This document shows positions 1-8,673 of a stretch of DNA of 35,868 nt, piece by piece. The notes under the pieces are model-generated. The model was given only the letters and a program-made list of their open reading frames with translations, was not told the DNA's origin and searched no databases. How positions within the stretch are numbered: the first letter of the stretch is position 1; the number at the start of each line of letters is the position of its first letter. This DNA comes from an uncultured Erysipelotrichaceae bacterium (lineage in GTDB: Bacteria; Bacillota_I; Bacilli_A; RF39; UBA660). The stretch spans positions 1 to 35,868 of the forward strand of contig CADBLY010000021.1 of the NCBI GenBank assembly GCA_902795725.1, written 5' to 3'. Made by a program: the position numbers and the translations under genes.

Positions 1-62
1 ACTAAATCTTTGATAACATCATATTTATTTTTTTCATTCATTCTTAATTCAACCTTTCTCAT
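1..62 (-). CDS. Transposase N-terminus (partial, runs off left edge)
   Basis: The first 20 codons of a leftward gene are visible, starting MRKVELRMNEKNKYDVIKDL. The start is supported by a GAGGTGA ribosome-binding site at 66-72 and a well-placed promoter. The opening resembles the N-terminus of ISNCY/IS1202-type transposases of gut Firmicutes, which begin with this kind of segment before a helix-turn-helix. That assignment is from memory of the family, and only 20 residues are present. If correct, an insertion sequence sits just left of tRNA-Leu, with its right end somewhere in about 90-180. No catalytic residues are in the window. Confidence 0.5.
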   Translation of the reverse strand, partial: MRKVELRMNEKNKYDVIKDL

Positions 63-64
63 AA

Positions 65-109
65 GTCACCTCAAGTGACATATTATATAATACATTAGGA
101 CATTTTCAA
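65..109 (-). promoter_or_regulatory. Transposase promoter and RBS-masking hairpin
   Basis: Reading leftward there is TTGAAA (109-104), a 16-base spacer and TATAAT (87-82). The leader then holds an inverted repeat, GTCAC-TTGAG-GTGAC (79-65), whose loop and 3' arm contain the GAGGTGA ribosome-binding site. Such a hairpin could hold translation of the transposase low, a known theme in insertion sequences. Confidence 0.5.
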
Positions 110-184
110 ACGATAACACTTAAGACATTATCATAAATTAATCATATTAGTTTTTAAAAATATAAAATTTATTAAAATAACTTG

Positions 185-213
185 TTTTAAATTAGCTCAA
201 TGTGTGATATAAT
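185..213 (+). promoter_or_regulatory. Promoter of tRNA-Leu
   Basis: There is an extended -10 element, TGATATAAT (205-213), with a weak -35 (TTTTAA, 185-190) at 17 bases. The tRNA begins 12 bases after the -10. Confidence 0.6.
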
Positions 214-225
214 TAACTTGTATTT

Positions 226-314
226 GCCTGTATGGCGAAATTGGTAGACGCGATAGACTCAAAATCTATTTTTCAGTGATGAAAGTTTCGGTTCAAGTCC
301 GAATACAGGCACCA
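226..314 (+). tRNA. tRNA-Leu (CAA anticodon)
   Basis: The acceptor arms GCCTGTA (226-232) and TACAGGC (304-310) pair perfectly and are followed by discriminator A and an encoded CCA. The anticodon stem ATAGA/TCTAT closes the loop CTCAAAA, giving anticodon CAA, which reads UUG leucine codons. A long variable arm and the T-loop GTTCAAGTCC are present, as expected for a class II tRNA. It is a single gene between an insertion-sequence end and the scpAB operon. Confidence 0.95.
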
Positions 315-328
315 ATAATTGATAGCTT

Positions 329-360
329 AAAAGATAGTTATGATAGAATAACTATCTTTT
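329..360. terminator. Bidirectional terminator between tRNA-Leu and scpB
   Basis: A perfect 13-bp stem (329-341 with 348-360) with a 6-base loop has A-rich and T-rich flanks on both sides. It can end tRNA-Leu transcription rightward and scpAB transcription leftward. Confidence 0.8.
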
Positions 361-378
361 TATATTTAATAATATATA

Positions 379-942
379 TTATCCTTGATTACTAGTATCT
401 TCCTTATATTTTGTATCAAAAATAATTTCATTATCTTGGATTTGTACAGCCTTAAGTTCCGGTAAATCCTTTGTAGAACCAAGCCCAAAATAATCTAAAA
501 ATCGAGCTGTCACACCATATAACATAGGTCTACCTGGACTTTCAGATCTACCCTTATCTTCAATCAAACCATTAAGTAGTAACTTACGTATTACGTAACT
601 GCTATTTACGCCTCTAATTTCATCAACTTTGCTTCTTGATATTGGCTCATTATAAGCTATTATCGACAATACTTCTAAAGCAGAATTACTTAATGTTTTA
701 TCATTATCATTGTGAACTAATTTTTCATAATATTTTTTATGTTCTTTTTTTGTAGTTAATTTAAAATGATTTCCTAAATATTCTAAAGAAATACCTCTAT
801 CTTTACTCTGATATTCATCATATAAATCCTTAATTAAACTTTTAACCTGTTCTTTATCAGTTTCCAAAACATTACTAATTTCATCAAGCGTTAGCCCATC
901 ATCACCACTAATAAATAATAATCCTTCCAGTATTGCCTTCAT
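379..942 (-). CDS. scpB: Segregation and condensation protein B (ScpB)
   Basis: ScpB is the winged-helix partner (kite subunit) of the SMC-ScpA condensin and helps compact and segregate the chromosome. The 187-residue protein opens MKAILEGLLFISGDDGLTLD and contains the family signatures ALEVLSIIAYNEPISRSKVD and SPGRPMLYGVT, giving two winged-helix domains (about 1-75 and 85-160). Length is typical. It follows scpA with a 2-base gap, so the two are surely co-transcribed leftward. The last 25 or so residues are a loose polar tail. It lies outside the secretion block and is ordinary chromosome maintenance. Confidence 0.95.
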   Translation of the reverse strand: MKAILEGLLFISGDDGLTLDEISNVLETDKEQVKSLIKDLYDEYQSKDRGISLEYLGNHFKLTTKKEHKKYYEKLVHNDNDKTLSNSALEVLSIIAYNEPISRSKVDEIRGVNSSYVIRKLLLNGLIEDKGRSESPGRPMLYGVTARFLDYFGLGSTKDLPELKAVQIQDNEIIFDTKYKEDTSNQG

Positions 943-944
943 AA

Positions 945-1661
945 CTACTCCTTACCACTAATCATAATTTGATTAAAATTACTATCTTGAATAATATCTA
1001 TTTCTTGTCTTTTAGCCATAGCAAGTATTGCTAAAAAAGTAACTACTACATACTCTTTGCTTTTTATATCAAATAAGTCATTAAAAGATATTATCTTATT
1101 ATCTTTTAATCTATCTTTTATTTCTCTGCACCTTTTACCTACAGAATACTCTTTTTTTTCTATCTTTGTATTTAAAGGTTTATCAAGTTCTAATTTATCT
1201 AAAAAGTTTTGAAAAGCATTTATTAGATCATCTAAATCCACACCATAATCAATATCTTCATCTACACAATATCCAAGAATTTCATCACTTTCTCTTGTGT
1301 AAACACTCTTTCTAATACCTTCTAACTCTTGAAAAGTACCTGTAACGTTTTTATACTTCTCATACTCAAGTAATCTATTAATTAACTGTTCCCTTGGATC
1401 TTCTTCAAAATTATCATCATCTAAAGTATTCTTACTAGGAAGTAAACTATTAGACTTCATTTCAATTAGCTCTGAAGCCATAACTAGATACTCTGATGCA
1501 ATATCTAAATTTAATCTTTCCATCATGTTTAAATAATTTAAATATTGCTTTGTAATCCTATCGATACTAATATCAAAAATATCAATATCATCCTGTTTTA
1601 TTAAATGAAGTAGTAAATCCAAAGGGCCTTCAAATTCAGGTATATTAACTTCTAAATTCAT
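945..1661 (-). CDS. scpA: Segregation and condensation protein A (ScpA)
   Basis: ScpA is the kleisin that bridges SMC heads in the bacterial condensin. The protein opens with the family hallmark, EFEGPLDLLLHLIKQDDIDI, and ends with the C-terminal winged helix (FNDLFDIKSKEYVVVTFLAI). An ATG 15 bases upstream (1676) is in frame, but the -10 box ends only about 8 bases before it. That places the transcript start near 1677, and the GAAAGTGA ribosome-binding site lies between the two ATGs. I therefore prefer the start at 1661, giving 238 residues. It is the first gene of the leftward scpA-scpB operon and is divergent from the pilus/secretion block. Confidence 0.93.
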   Translation of the reverse strand: MNLEVNIPEFEGPLDLLLHLIKQDDIDIFDISIDRITKQYLNYLNMMERLNLDIASEYLVMASELIEMKSNSLLPSKNTLDDDNFEEDPREQLINRLLEYEKYKNVTGTFQELEGIRKSVYTRESDEILGYCVDEDIDYGVDLDDLINAFQNFLDKLELDKPLNTKIEKKEYSVGKRCREIKDRLKDNKIISFNDLFDIKSKEYVVVTFLAILAMAKRQEIDIIQDSNFNQIMISGKE

Positions 1662-1683
1662 TCTATCACTTTCCATTACATAA

Positions 1684-1712
1684 ATTATAGAATATTTTTA
1701 ATTTTTTTTCAA
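1684..1712 (-). promoter_or_regulatory. Promoter of scpAB
   Basis: Leftward TTGAAA (1712-1707), a 17-base spacer and TATAAT (1689-1684) form a near-consensus vegetative promoter, with the start site expected at about 1677. Confidence 0.75.
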
Positions 1713-1719
1713 TAAAAGC

Positions 1720-1748
1720 TTTATAAAAAAAGCAATTTATGGTACAAT
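1720..1748 (+). promoter_or_regulatory. Promoter at the head of the pilus/secretion block
   Basis: The extended -10 TGGTACAAT (1740-1748) has a poor -35 (TTTATA, 1720-1725) at 17 bases. It lies back-to-back with the scpAB promoter and is the only recognisable promoter before the gene at 1795. Confidence 0.5.
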
Positions 1749-1794
1749 TAAACAAAATGTAGGAATATAAAAAATAGCGAAAGGGAATAACTAT

Positions 1795-4587
1795 ATGAAA
1801 AAGTACTTATCATTTGCTTTGTTGATTGTTTTATCACTACTTTTATTATTTTATCAATGTGAAAAAGTCAAAGCAAATAAAACTAAGTTTAAAGATTTTA
1901 AAACCGATATAAAAAAAGCCAATGATATAAGTATATCGGACAATCAATTATTTAGTAATAGAACAAGTCAACAATTGTTTTTCACACTGCAAACAGTAGA
2001 ATATGATGGATCAACAGTAGCGGCTTTTTGTAGCCATTGGTTGTCTGTGACACCTATAAAAGACAGTAAGCTATGCTTGTATACTTGGAATTCTGAAAAT
2101 ATAAGTGCTGGAGTAGGAGCAATTATAAATGAATTTCGTAAATGTAAGGGAAATTCTTCTGTAAATTCTAATTTATATAAACAATGCTATTTTCTAGCAT
2201 CAGTTGGTATTCATAGTTTTTTAGAAAAACATGGAAATGATAAAACACCATCAAATGCTACAGGACTACTTATTGAATCAGGTGATATTAAAGGTCATGG
2301 CTATAAACACTTCTATAATGTAGGAGAAGCTGCATATCAAAGTCACTCAAAAAGTTTTAATTTAAGTGTTGAAAGGACACAATATAAAAAAACAGATGAT
2401 AATGGCTCTACTAAATACTCTACTAAATTAACTACTGATGCAAATGATTTAGTAAGCGTTCAATATAAGATTTCTAAGACAAAAAATGTAAGAAATGCCG
2501 AATGTAATGGCGATATTTGTTATGGAACACTAATTGATCCAACACAAGATGGAGAAATTAAAGTTAAAGTAGAAGCAAAAAGAAAAAGATACTATTATGC
2601 AGCTAAATATTATGTTACTCAAAACCAAAGTTGTAGTGATATTGTTATATCAGGTGTTCAACCATTAATTCCAAATAAAATAACATCTGACCAGGAAACT
2701 AAAACAAAGAATATAACGCTTACCCTACCAGCTACTAAAGTTAGTAGTACACTTACAGTTAAAGTTAAAGGAACTAAATGCTGTTTAAGCGAAGGAGCTG
2801 AAAAATTATCTAAAGCTGAAGTGACCATATCTAAAGATAATAAGAAAAAGACAACAAACAGTGATGGGCATGCAACTTTTACTGATTTATATTTTGGTGA
2901 TAATTATACAATAACTGTTACTAAAAAAGATTATAAAACAAAACAAAAGAATATAACGATTAATAAAAGGAGTCAAACAGTAACTATAATTCTCAATAAA
3001 ACCGAACAAGCTTGTGCTTTAGATACACAAACTTGTTCAGATAAGAAAACATGTAATAGTGCCTTAAAAGAATATGAAAATAATTATCAATCACTATATG
3101 ATAAAATATCATCAGGCGAAATAGAGAATGATTGTACAGATAATGATTGTAGTGCTTTATTAGATGAAAATAAAAATGCTATAAACTATGGTAGCTGTGA
3201 AAAAGCAAATTATCTAGATTCTTGTGAAACAGAATTAGAAAACATTCAAAAGAACAATACAAATACTAATGATTTAGAATATCAATATAATTTACAACAG
3301 CTATATAAAAAATATAATAAATCAGAATTGTTAAATTATTCTAATCCATCTTGTAGTACTTTTAAAAAAGAAGTTGATGCAAGTTGCCAATATACGGAAA
3401 TAATAAGTCCATATAAAGAAGCACATAATATAACTTATCAAGGTGATTCTAATATAAAACCTATATGCAAGTATATATATCGATTAAAAACTCCAAATCT
3501 AGAAAAAGAAAATACCTTAAAAAATGGAATGTTATTATGGTCTAATCAAAATAGTAATGATGTTGGAAATCTAACTGTTGTTGAAGATTGTACTTATATT
3601 TCCAAAAATACAGATTCTATTCAAACATCCAATTTTGTATTAAATGAAGGATACAATTTAAATTGGATTCCATCAATAAATTTAAATTATATATATGAAA
3701 ATGGAAAACAATTGGATAAATCAAAAGATATAACTGTTTCATTAAATGGTATATTAAAGTCTGGGCAACCTTCGATAATATATGGTACAAACACTAAAGA
3801 CAATGGGACATATACTAAACACCATATAATTGCAGCCACTGAATTAGAATACAAATACCCTAAAGAAATATATGCATATATTAACTCTGGAACTATAACC
3901 TATAAAAAAGATTGTAAAAACTGTATTAAATTAGGCTATGGTATTCCAATACCACTGAACATCCAATCAGGAAACTATCAAAAAAGTGGTTTTAATATCG
4001 ATATTGGAGATAAAGAATCAGTTAGTCAAACTTGTGACTATAATATAATAAACGAAGGCTACAATACTCGGATTATTGATCCACAACACCCTTTTGGAAA
4101 AAGGGAACATACAGGAAATAATTGGTGCTATTTTTGGGATGATAATACAAATAATTCAACTAATGATAATACTTTTGAAACTGTAGAAAATAGTGAAGAT
4201 GTTGTAAGTGATAATGCTTTAGAATCATCAACAGATATTATAACAGAACATATAAATAAGGATTTAAGTATTGATAATAGATGTACTACTAAAAGTGAAA
4301 TAAATAAAAACATCAAAAACAATATTGTTGATAAACCTAATTCTTCAACAACTAATAACAATGATATAATGTATAGTTTTACTCTCACACCAACTATTAT
4401 AAAAGAAATAAGATCTTATAATACAACAAAAACATATGAAGATTATTCTAGTATAAATTGTAATAAAGAAGGACAAAACTGTATAAGCTCTTTTATCACT
4501 CAACAATTTAGTAAGTTAAAAAGCAGTGGTTATTGTAAAAATAATCGTGATATTTTATGCAATTACAATAATAGAAATAAAAACTAG
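1795..4587 (+). CDS. Large cysteine-rich secreted protein, putative pilus/secretion-associated adhesin
   Basis: I do not recognise a named family for the full 930 residues. The N-terminus is a signal peptide with a strong hydrophobic core, probably cleaved after VKA at about residue 27. Around residues 320-400 there is a segment shaped like a Cna-B or carboxypeptidase-regulatory-like beta-sandwich (AEVTISKDNKKKTTNSDGHA, then DLYFGDNYTITVTKKDYKTK). The rest is polar, Asn/Ser/Thr-rich and has many cysteines, often paired, which suggests extracellular disulfides. There is no LPXTG motif, no C-terminal membrane segment and no recognisable wall-binding module, so retention would need a partner. 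It is the first gene of the block, 12 bases before a pseudopilin-like gene with a strong ribosome-binding site. A pilus-tip or surface adhesin role is inference from position and composition. Confidence 0.6.
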   Translation: MKKYLSFALLIVLSLLLLFYQCEKVKANKTKFKDFKTDIKKANDISISDNQLFSNRTSQQLFFTLQTVEYDGSTVAAFCSHWLSVTPIKDSKLCLYTWNSENISAGVGAIINEFRKCKGNSSVNSNLYKQCYFLASVGIHSFLEKHGNDKTPSNATGLLIESGDIKGHGYKHFYNVGEAAYQSHSKSFNLSVERTQYKKTDDNGSTKYSTKLTTDANDLVSVQYKISKTKNVRNAECNGDICYGTLIDPTQDGEIKVKVEAKRKRYYYAAKYYVTQNQSCSDIVISGVQPLIPNKITSDQETKTKNITLTLPATKVSSTLTVKVKGTKCCLSEGAEKLSKAEVTISKDNKKKTTNSDGHATFTDLYFGDNYTITVTKKDYKTKQKNITINKRSQTVTIILNKTEQACALDTQTCSDKKTCNSALKEYENNYQSLYDKISSGEIENDCTDNDCSALLDENKNAINYGSCEKANYLDSCETELENIQKNNTNTNDLEYQYNLQQLYKKYNKSELLNYSNPSCSTFKKEVDASCQYTEIISPYKEAHNITYQGDSNIKPICKYIYRLKTPNLEKENTLKNGMLLWSNQNSNDVGNLTVVEDCTYISKNTDSIQTSNFVLNEGYNLNWIPSINLNYIYENGKQLDKSKDITVSLNGILKSGQPSIIYGTNTKDNGTYTKHHIIAATELEYKYPKEIYAYINSGTITYKKDCKNCIKLGYGIPIPLNIQSGNYQKSGFNIDIGDKESVSQTCDYNIINEGYNTRIIDPQHPFGKREHTGNNWCYFWDDNTNNSTNDNTFETVENSEDVVSDNALESSTDIITEHINKDLSIDNRCTTKSEINKNIKNNIVDKPNSSTTNNNDIMYSFTLTPTIIKEIRSYNTTKTYEDYSSINCNKEGQNCISSFITQQFSKLKSSGYCKNNRDILCNYNNRNKN

Positions 4588-4599
4588 GAGGTAGATAAC

Positions 4600-4992
4600 T
4601 TGAAAGAATCAATCTGGGGATATATGGTTATTTTAATGGGAGTACTTGCCATTATAGTTATTTACTTCTTTCAAAATGTAACAAATACAGAAGAAAATAA
4701 CTATACTTTGATAAAAGAAGCAACAGAAGCAGCAATGTATGATTCAATAGATATGGCAACTTATCGTAAATCAGGAGAAATAAGAATAGTTCAAGAAAAA
4801 TTTGTTGAAAACTTCTTAAGAAGATTTGCTGATAATGCATCTCTTGCTCATACTTATAAAATCGACATAGTAGATGTTAATGAAACTCCACCGAAAGTTA
4901 GTTTAAAAATATCAACATCAGATGATACAGTAGAAGGAGTAACCTTTACCATTGCCGATAAAATAGATGCTATTATAGAAAGTAAAAATTGA
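4600..4992 (+). CDS. Pseudopilin/TadE-like membrane protein
   Basis: This 130-residue protein has one N-terminal membrane helix (about 7-25) after the short leader MKESIWG, then a soluble domain of about 100 residues. That is the layout of TadE-like or minor pseudopilin proteins. The start is a TTG at 4600, fixed by an ideal AGGAGG 8 bases upstream; no ATG lies nearby. Its leader resembles those of the proteins at 8674, 8877, 9195 and 9729. It sits directly before CpaB (13-base gap), so an assembly or minor pilin role in the Tad-like apparatus is likely. No catalytic motif is seen. Confidence 0.6.
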   Translation: MKESIWGYMVILMGVLAIIVIYFFQNVTNTEENNYTLIKEATEAAMYDSIDMATYRKSGEIRIVQEKFVENFLRRFADNASLAHTYKIDIVDVNETPPKVSLKISTSDDTVEGVTFTIADKIDAIIESKN

Positions 4993-5005
4993 AAGGAGAA
5001 TAAAA

Positions 5006-5809
5006 ATGAATAATATTTTGGTTAGTTTAAGAAAAATAATAAGAAATAAAAATACCGTAACAATAATCGGTATAATATTGATACTAGTACTATTGTACTT
5101 TGGTTATACTAAAACTGTAAATAGTACAATAAATCCAATAAGTGTACCTGTTGCCAAACAGTCAATTGGTGAAAGACATGAAATTGGTGCTGATGACATT
5201 ACTTATAAAAGTGTTGCTGCAATAACAGTAGGAGATAACGTTATAAGAAATTCATCTGAATTAATTGGTAAATATACCAATTTAAATGTAACTATACCAG
5301 AAGGTAGTATGTTCTACACAGATTGGATAGTTGAAAAAGATAAAATCCCAGGAAATTGGATTGAAGAGATAGATACAAAAAATGGTTATGAAGCCTATTA
5401 TTTAAGTACTGATGTTACCAAAACATTAGGAAATAGTATTATCCCGGGATCAACAATTGATTTATATATGATGACAACAATAAATGGTCAATTAGTATAT
5501 GGCCGATTATTAGAAAATATTGAGGTGTTGGTTGTACATGATGGAAGTGGTAATGATGTGTTTGCTAATGCATCAAATCCAAGTTCTCCAAGTAAAATAG
5601 GTTTTGCAGTAAGTCATGAATACTATGTCTTACTAACAAAAGCCGAAAACTTAAGTGGAATTACTTTAGTAATTGCGCCACAAGGTTCCAACGTTGAACT
5701 ATCTGGTCAAGTAAATGTTAGTAGTGCCACTTTAAGAGACTATATCGATGCTAATACTGTAAACCTAACTGATGAAGTATCTGCATCTACTACAGAAGAG
5801 AATCAATAA
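5006..5809 (+). CDS. cpaB: CpaB/RcpC-type pilus assembly protein with SAF domain
   Basis: CpaB-family proteins are periplasmic or extracytoplasmic assembly factors of Tad/Flp pili. The 267-residue protein has an N-terminal membrane helix (about 17-35), then a SAF-like segment (about 45-105: NPISVPVAKQSIGERHEIGA, then VTIPEGSMFYTDWI). A second domain follows with the typical phrase GNSIIPGSTIDLYMMT, matching the 'vkPGdrVDv' motif of the family. Length matches. The gene lies between a TadE-like gene and cpaF, with 1 base to the latter, which is a classical Tad order. In a cell without an outer membrane it cannot contact a secretin, so its partner here is probably the wall-facing part of the machine. 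Confidence 0.85.
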   Translation: MNNILVSLRKIIRNKNTVTIIGIILILVLLYFGYTKTVNSTINPISVPVAKQSIGERHEIGADDITYKSVAAITVGDNVIRNSSELIGKYTNLNVTIPEGSMFYTDWIVEKDKIPGNWIEEIDTKNGYEAYYLSTDVTKTLGNSIIPGSTIDLYMMTTINGQLVYGRLLENIEVLVVHDGSGNDVFANASNPSSPSKIGFAVSHEYYVLLTKAENLSGITLVIAPQGSNVELSGQVNVSSATLRDYIDANTVNLTDEVSASTTEENQ

Positions 5810-5810
5810 T

Positions 5811-6902
5811 ATGGATAATATTTTTGATGAATTGGACTTTGGTCCATTAAAGCAGTATTTAGACAACGATGATGTAACCGATATCTCATATGACAATGGG
5901 GGTCAACTTTGGTTAAAAACTTTATCTCATGGAATATTTAGAGTAAATAATCCACGAGTAAACAATGCATTAATAGAAAAATTAGCTTTTCAGTGTTCTA
6001 ATATTGTTGGAAAGAGTTTCAATGCCGCACATCCTTTTCTAGATAGTGAAAGTTCTGAACTACGTATGAACTTTGTTCATGATTCAATTGCCCGTAATGG
6101 TATAGCATGCGTAATTAGAAAAACACCAGCAAAGATTAGATTAAAAAAAGATAAAATTATCGCTGAAAAATATATTACTGAAGATATCCATGATTTTTTA
6201 ATTAAATGTGTACATGGACATTGTAATATTATGGTTAGTGGTGAAACCGGGTCAGGAAAAACAGAATTTATCAAATATCTTGCCTCAAACACAAATGCTG
6301 ATGAAAAAATAATCACTATTGAAGATACCTTAGAACTACACCTAGATAAAATCTTTCCAGAACGTGATATAGTAACAATGAAAACAAATAATATTGCATC
6401 ATACTCTGATGTCTTAGTAACTTGTATGAGACAGAATCCTAAATGGATATTACTATCTGAAGTACGTTCAGCAGAAGCCGTTCTAGCAGTTAGAAATTCT
6501 ATTTCATCAGGCCACTATATATTATCAACAATTCATGCTGACAAAGCATCATCCATTCCTAATCGTATGTATAGTTTATTAGAAACTAACCAAGATATTG
6601 AACAATTTCTAACAAGTATTTATAGATACATTCAATTAGGTGTACATATTAGAGGATACCAAGATAAACAAACAAAAAGGTTTATAAGAGAAATAGCTGA
6701 AGTAACAGAATTTTATGTTACTGAAGATAATGAACCAAAAAACAATACAATTTACAAAAAAACACCAGATGGTAAAGTAACCAAGAATCCGCCTTCCAAG
6801 TATTTATATGAATATCTAGAAGGCCAAGGCATTATCTTAAATAGTGAACCAAGAATAAAGACAAATCAAACTAATCCTACACAAGGAATAGTATTTGAAT
6901 AG
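5811..6902 (+). CDS. cpaF: CpaF/TadA-type secretion ATPase (VirB11/GspE superfamily)
   Basis: This hexameric cytoplasmic ATPase would power pilus polymerisation or secretion. The Walker A motif GETGSGKT lies at residues 144-151. An Asp box follows (ITIEDTLELH), and a His-box region GHYILSTIHADKASSIPNRM fits the TadA/VirB11 family. The ATG at 5811 is used because it follows the cpaB stop by one base; an upstream in-frame ATG at 5772 would overlap cpaB by 38 bases. The protein is 363 residues, typical of the core without a long N-terminal extension. It is the only ATPase of this superfamily in the 24-kb block, so it may serve both the Tad-like and the T4SS-like parts. Confidence 0.92.
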   Translation: MDNIFDELDFGPLKQYLDNDDVTDISYDNGGQLWLKTLSHGIFRVNNPRVNNALIEKLAFQCSNIVGKSFNAAHPFLDSESSELRMNFVHDSIARNGIACVIRKTPAKIRLKKDKIIAEKYITEDIHDFLIKCVHGHCNIMVSGETGSGKTEFIKYLASNTNADEKIITIEDTLELHLDKIFPERDIVTMKTNNIASYSDVLVTCMRQNPKWILLSEVRSAEAVLAVRNSISSGHYILSTIHADKASSIPNRMYSLLETNQDIEQFLTSIYRYIQLGVHIRGYQDKQTKRFIREIAEVTEFYVTEDNEPKNNTIYKKTPDGKVTKNPPSKYLYEYLEGQGIILNSEPRIKTNQTNPTQGIVFE

Positions 6903-6913
6903 GGGCTGGTAAA

Positions 6914-7816
6914 ATGATACAACTATTATTTGTACTAATCGCTTTAATTTTAATCTTCATACTCGTATATCGTAATGCCGGGGATAAAAATATTTATCAA
7001 TATTTAAAAAATAACTATGAAGTAGTGTTTGATAAAATTGCCCCATATTCCTATAAACAAATAAGAAATAAAGTTAAATCATTAGGACAAGATTACTCAA
7101 CCAAAAAGTATATTGTACAAATTATTCTTTTTGGTGGAGTAGCATCAATCGGTGGATACCTTTACTTTCGAAGTATAATCGTTGCCATCCTATATGGAGT
7201 AATTGCCATTGCTTTTATACCATATTTATCTTATTTAAGATATAAAAGAATATACAGTGAATTTATTTTTGAACAAATTCAAACATATACAACAAATGTC
7301 ATAATGGAATTTGGTACAACTCAATCATTCGTAAAATCTCTAGAAGGAGTTATAGAATCAGGTGTCTTAGAAGACCCTGTAAAAAGAGATGTTGAAGAAA
7401 TGATTAGACTTTCATACGAAAATGGGACCATAGATGCTTCCTTAGAATACTTTGAAGAAAAATATGATTTTTACATTGTTAAGAATATGCATCAATTATT
7501 CTTACAAATAACTAATGAAGGAGCTAGAGATGCATCTGAATCATTAGAAAACATGTCACTAGATATAGATATGCTAGTAGAAAGTGTATATAGGGATAGG
7601 GAAGATAGAGCAGTCTTTCAAAAAAAATTCATTCGATTTGGTCTTATGTTATATGGAATGATTATGTTGGTTCAATTAATACTAGGTCAAGATACATATA
7701 AACAGTTTTTAAACCTTTGGTATGGCAAAGCTTTAATTCACTTTGTAGTCATATTAAATAGTTACTTCTTAATAAAAGGAGAAAAATATTATAATGAGAA
7801 TGTAGGTGCAGAATAA
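6914..7816 (+). CDS. tadB: TadB-like inner-membrane platform protein (T2SSF fold)
   Basis: The protein has 300 residues: an N-terminal membrane helix (about 2-20), two helices at about 70-110, a cytoplasmic helical domain and two C-terminal helices (about 250-295). This is the topology of TadB/TadC and other T2SSF-domain platform proteins, which pass pilins from the membrane into the fibre. It sits between cpaF (11-base gap) and the tadC-like gene (overlap at TAATG, 7814-7818). The cytoplasmic stretch with ITNEGARDASESLENMSLDI resembles the conserved T2SSF core. The identity is based on topology plus operon order, and is strong in combination. Confidence 0.8.
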   Translation: MIQLLFVLIALILIFILVYRNAGDKNIYQYLKNNYEVVFDKIAPYSYKQIRNKVKSLGQDYSTKKYIVQIILFGGVASIGGYLYFRSIIVAILYGVIAIAFIPYLSYLRYKRIYSEFIFEQIQTYTTNVIMEFGTTQSFVKSLEGVIESGVLEDPVKRDVEEMIRLSYENGTIDASLEYFEEKYDFYIVKNMHQLFLQITNEGARDASESLENMSLDIDMLVESVYRDREDRAVFQKKFIRFGLMLYGMIMLVQLILGQDTYKQFLNLWYGKALIHFVVILNSYFLIKGEKYYNENVGAE

Positions 7817-8619
7817 TGGTTAACTATATATTTATAGCTGTAGGCATAATAATTATATTTATCTTTATATACAATAAAGTATTTGATACCAAAAGATTTA
7901 TAAATGATTTATCACCATTCTTCTCAAAACTAGTAGAAGAAGATTACTATTTTCTATTAAAAATAAGATATGGTGAATCTGATTATGATATTAATCAACT
8001 ATTTCAATTACGAGTAAGAAATGCTATTGTAACTTTATTAATAGGCTTATTCTCCTTGTTAATACTAGGACAATTAAAAATAATATATATATTAGTTCTA
8101 ATAGCATTAGCCTTTGTAATGTATAAAATGCCATACTTTAATCTAAAAAAATACTATAAAGCAAGATTACATACAATAGATTTATTATTACCATACTATT
8201 TAAAATCACTAGAAATTTTAGTAGAACACTATACCGTACCAATTGCTCTAAGTAAAAGTATTAATACCGCACCAGATGTATTTAAAGAAGGATTAAGAAA
8301 TCTTGTCGATAAAATCGACGCAGGAGATTCAACAATTCAACCGTATATTGACTTCGCCAATGAATACCCTGTAAGAGATTCAATGCGTATGATGCGTTTA
8401 TTATACCGTTTAAGTCTTGGAAAACAAGATGAAAAACATGAACAAATCATGCAGTTTTCTAAAACTGTCTCATCTTTGCAAAATAAAGCTAGAGATATAA
8501 AATATGCTGAACGTCTAGAACATATTGAAAGACAAACCATGGTAATGCTATTTGGAACCGGTGGAGTAGTCATGGCAATACTATTCATTTCCATGACTAT
8601 ATTGATGAGTAGTTATTGA
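7816..8619 (+). CDS. tadC: TadC-like inner-membrane platform protein (T2SSF fold)
   Basis: The protein has 267 residues with an N-terminal membrane helix, a pair at about 70-110 and a C-terminal helix (VMLFGTGGVVMAILFISMTI). A cytoplasmic helical region between them includes LLPYYLKSLEILVEHYTVPI, like the T2SSF motif. It overlaps the tadB stop by one base (TAATG), implying translational coupling and a TadB-TadC heteromeric platform as in known Tad systems. Its stop codon lies inside the -35 box of the promoter for the following pilin genes. Confidence 0.8.
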   Translation: MVNYIFIAVGIIIIFIFIYNKVFDTKRFINDLSPFFSKLVEEDYYFLLKIRYGESDYDINQLFQLRVRNAIVTLLIGLFSLLILGQLKIIYILVLIALAFVMYKMPYFNLKKYYKARLHTIDLLLPYYLKSLEILVEHYTVPIALSKSINTAPDVFKEGLRNLVDKIDAGDSTIQPYIDFANEYPVRDSMRMMRLLYRLSLGKQDEKHEQIMQFSKTVSSLQNKARDIKYAERLEHIERQTMVMLFGTGGVVMAILFISMTILMSSY

Positions 8620-8644
8620 CATAATAAAAAAATAATACTATAAT
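8616..8644 (+). promoter_or_regulatory. Perfect-consensus promoter for the small pilin pair
   Basis: TTGACA (8616-8621), a 17-base spacer and TATAAT (8639-8644) match the vegetative consensus in all 12 positions. It lies between tadC and the first small pilin gene, with AGGAGG upstream of the start at 8674. High expression is expected. Confidence 0.85.
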
Positions 8645-8673
8645 AAATCATGAAAATAAAAGGAGGAATATAA

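Noticed and set aside
1795..2300. An internal thioester domain in the large exported protein (AFCSHW followed by a helical segment).
   Set aside because: The expected glutamine partner phrase (TQxAIW-like) is not there; the matching place reads LASVGIHSF. I do not claim it.
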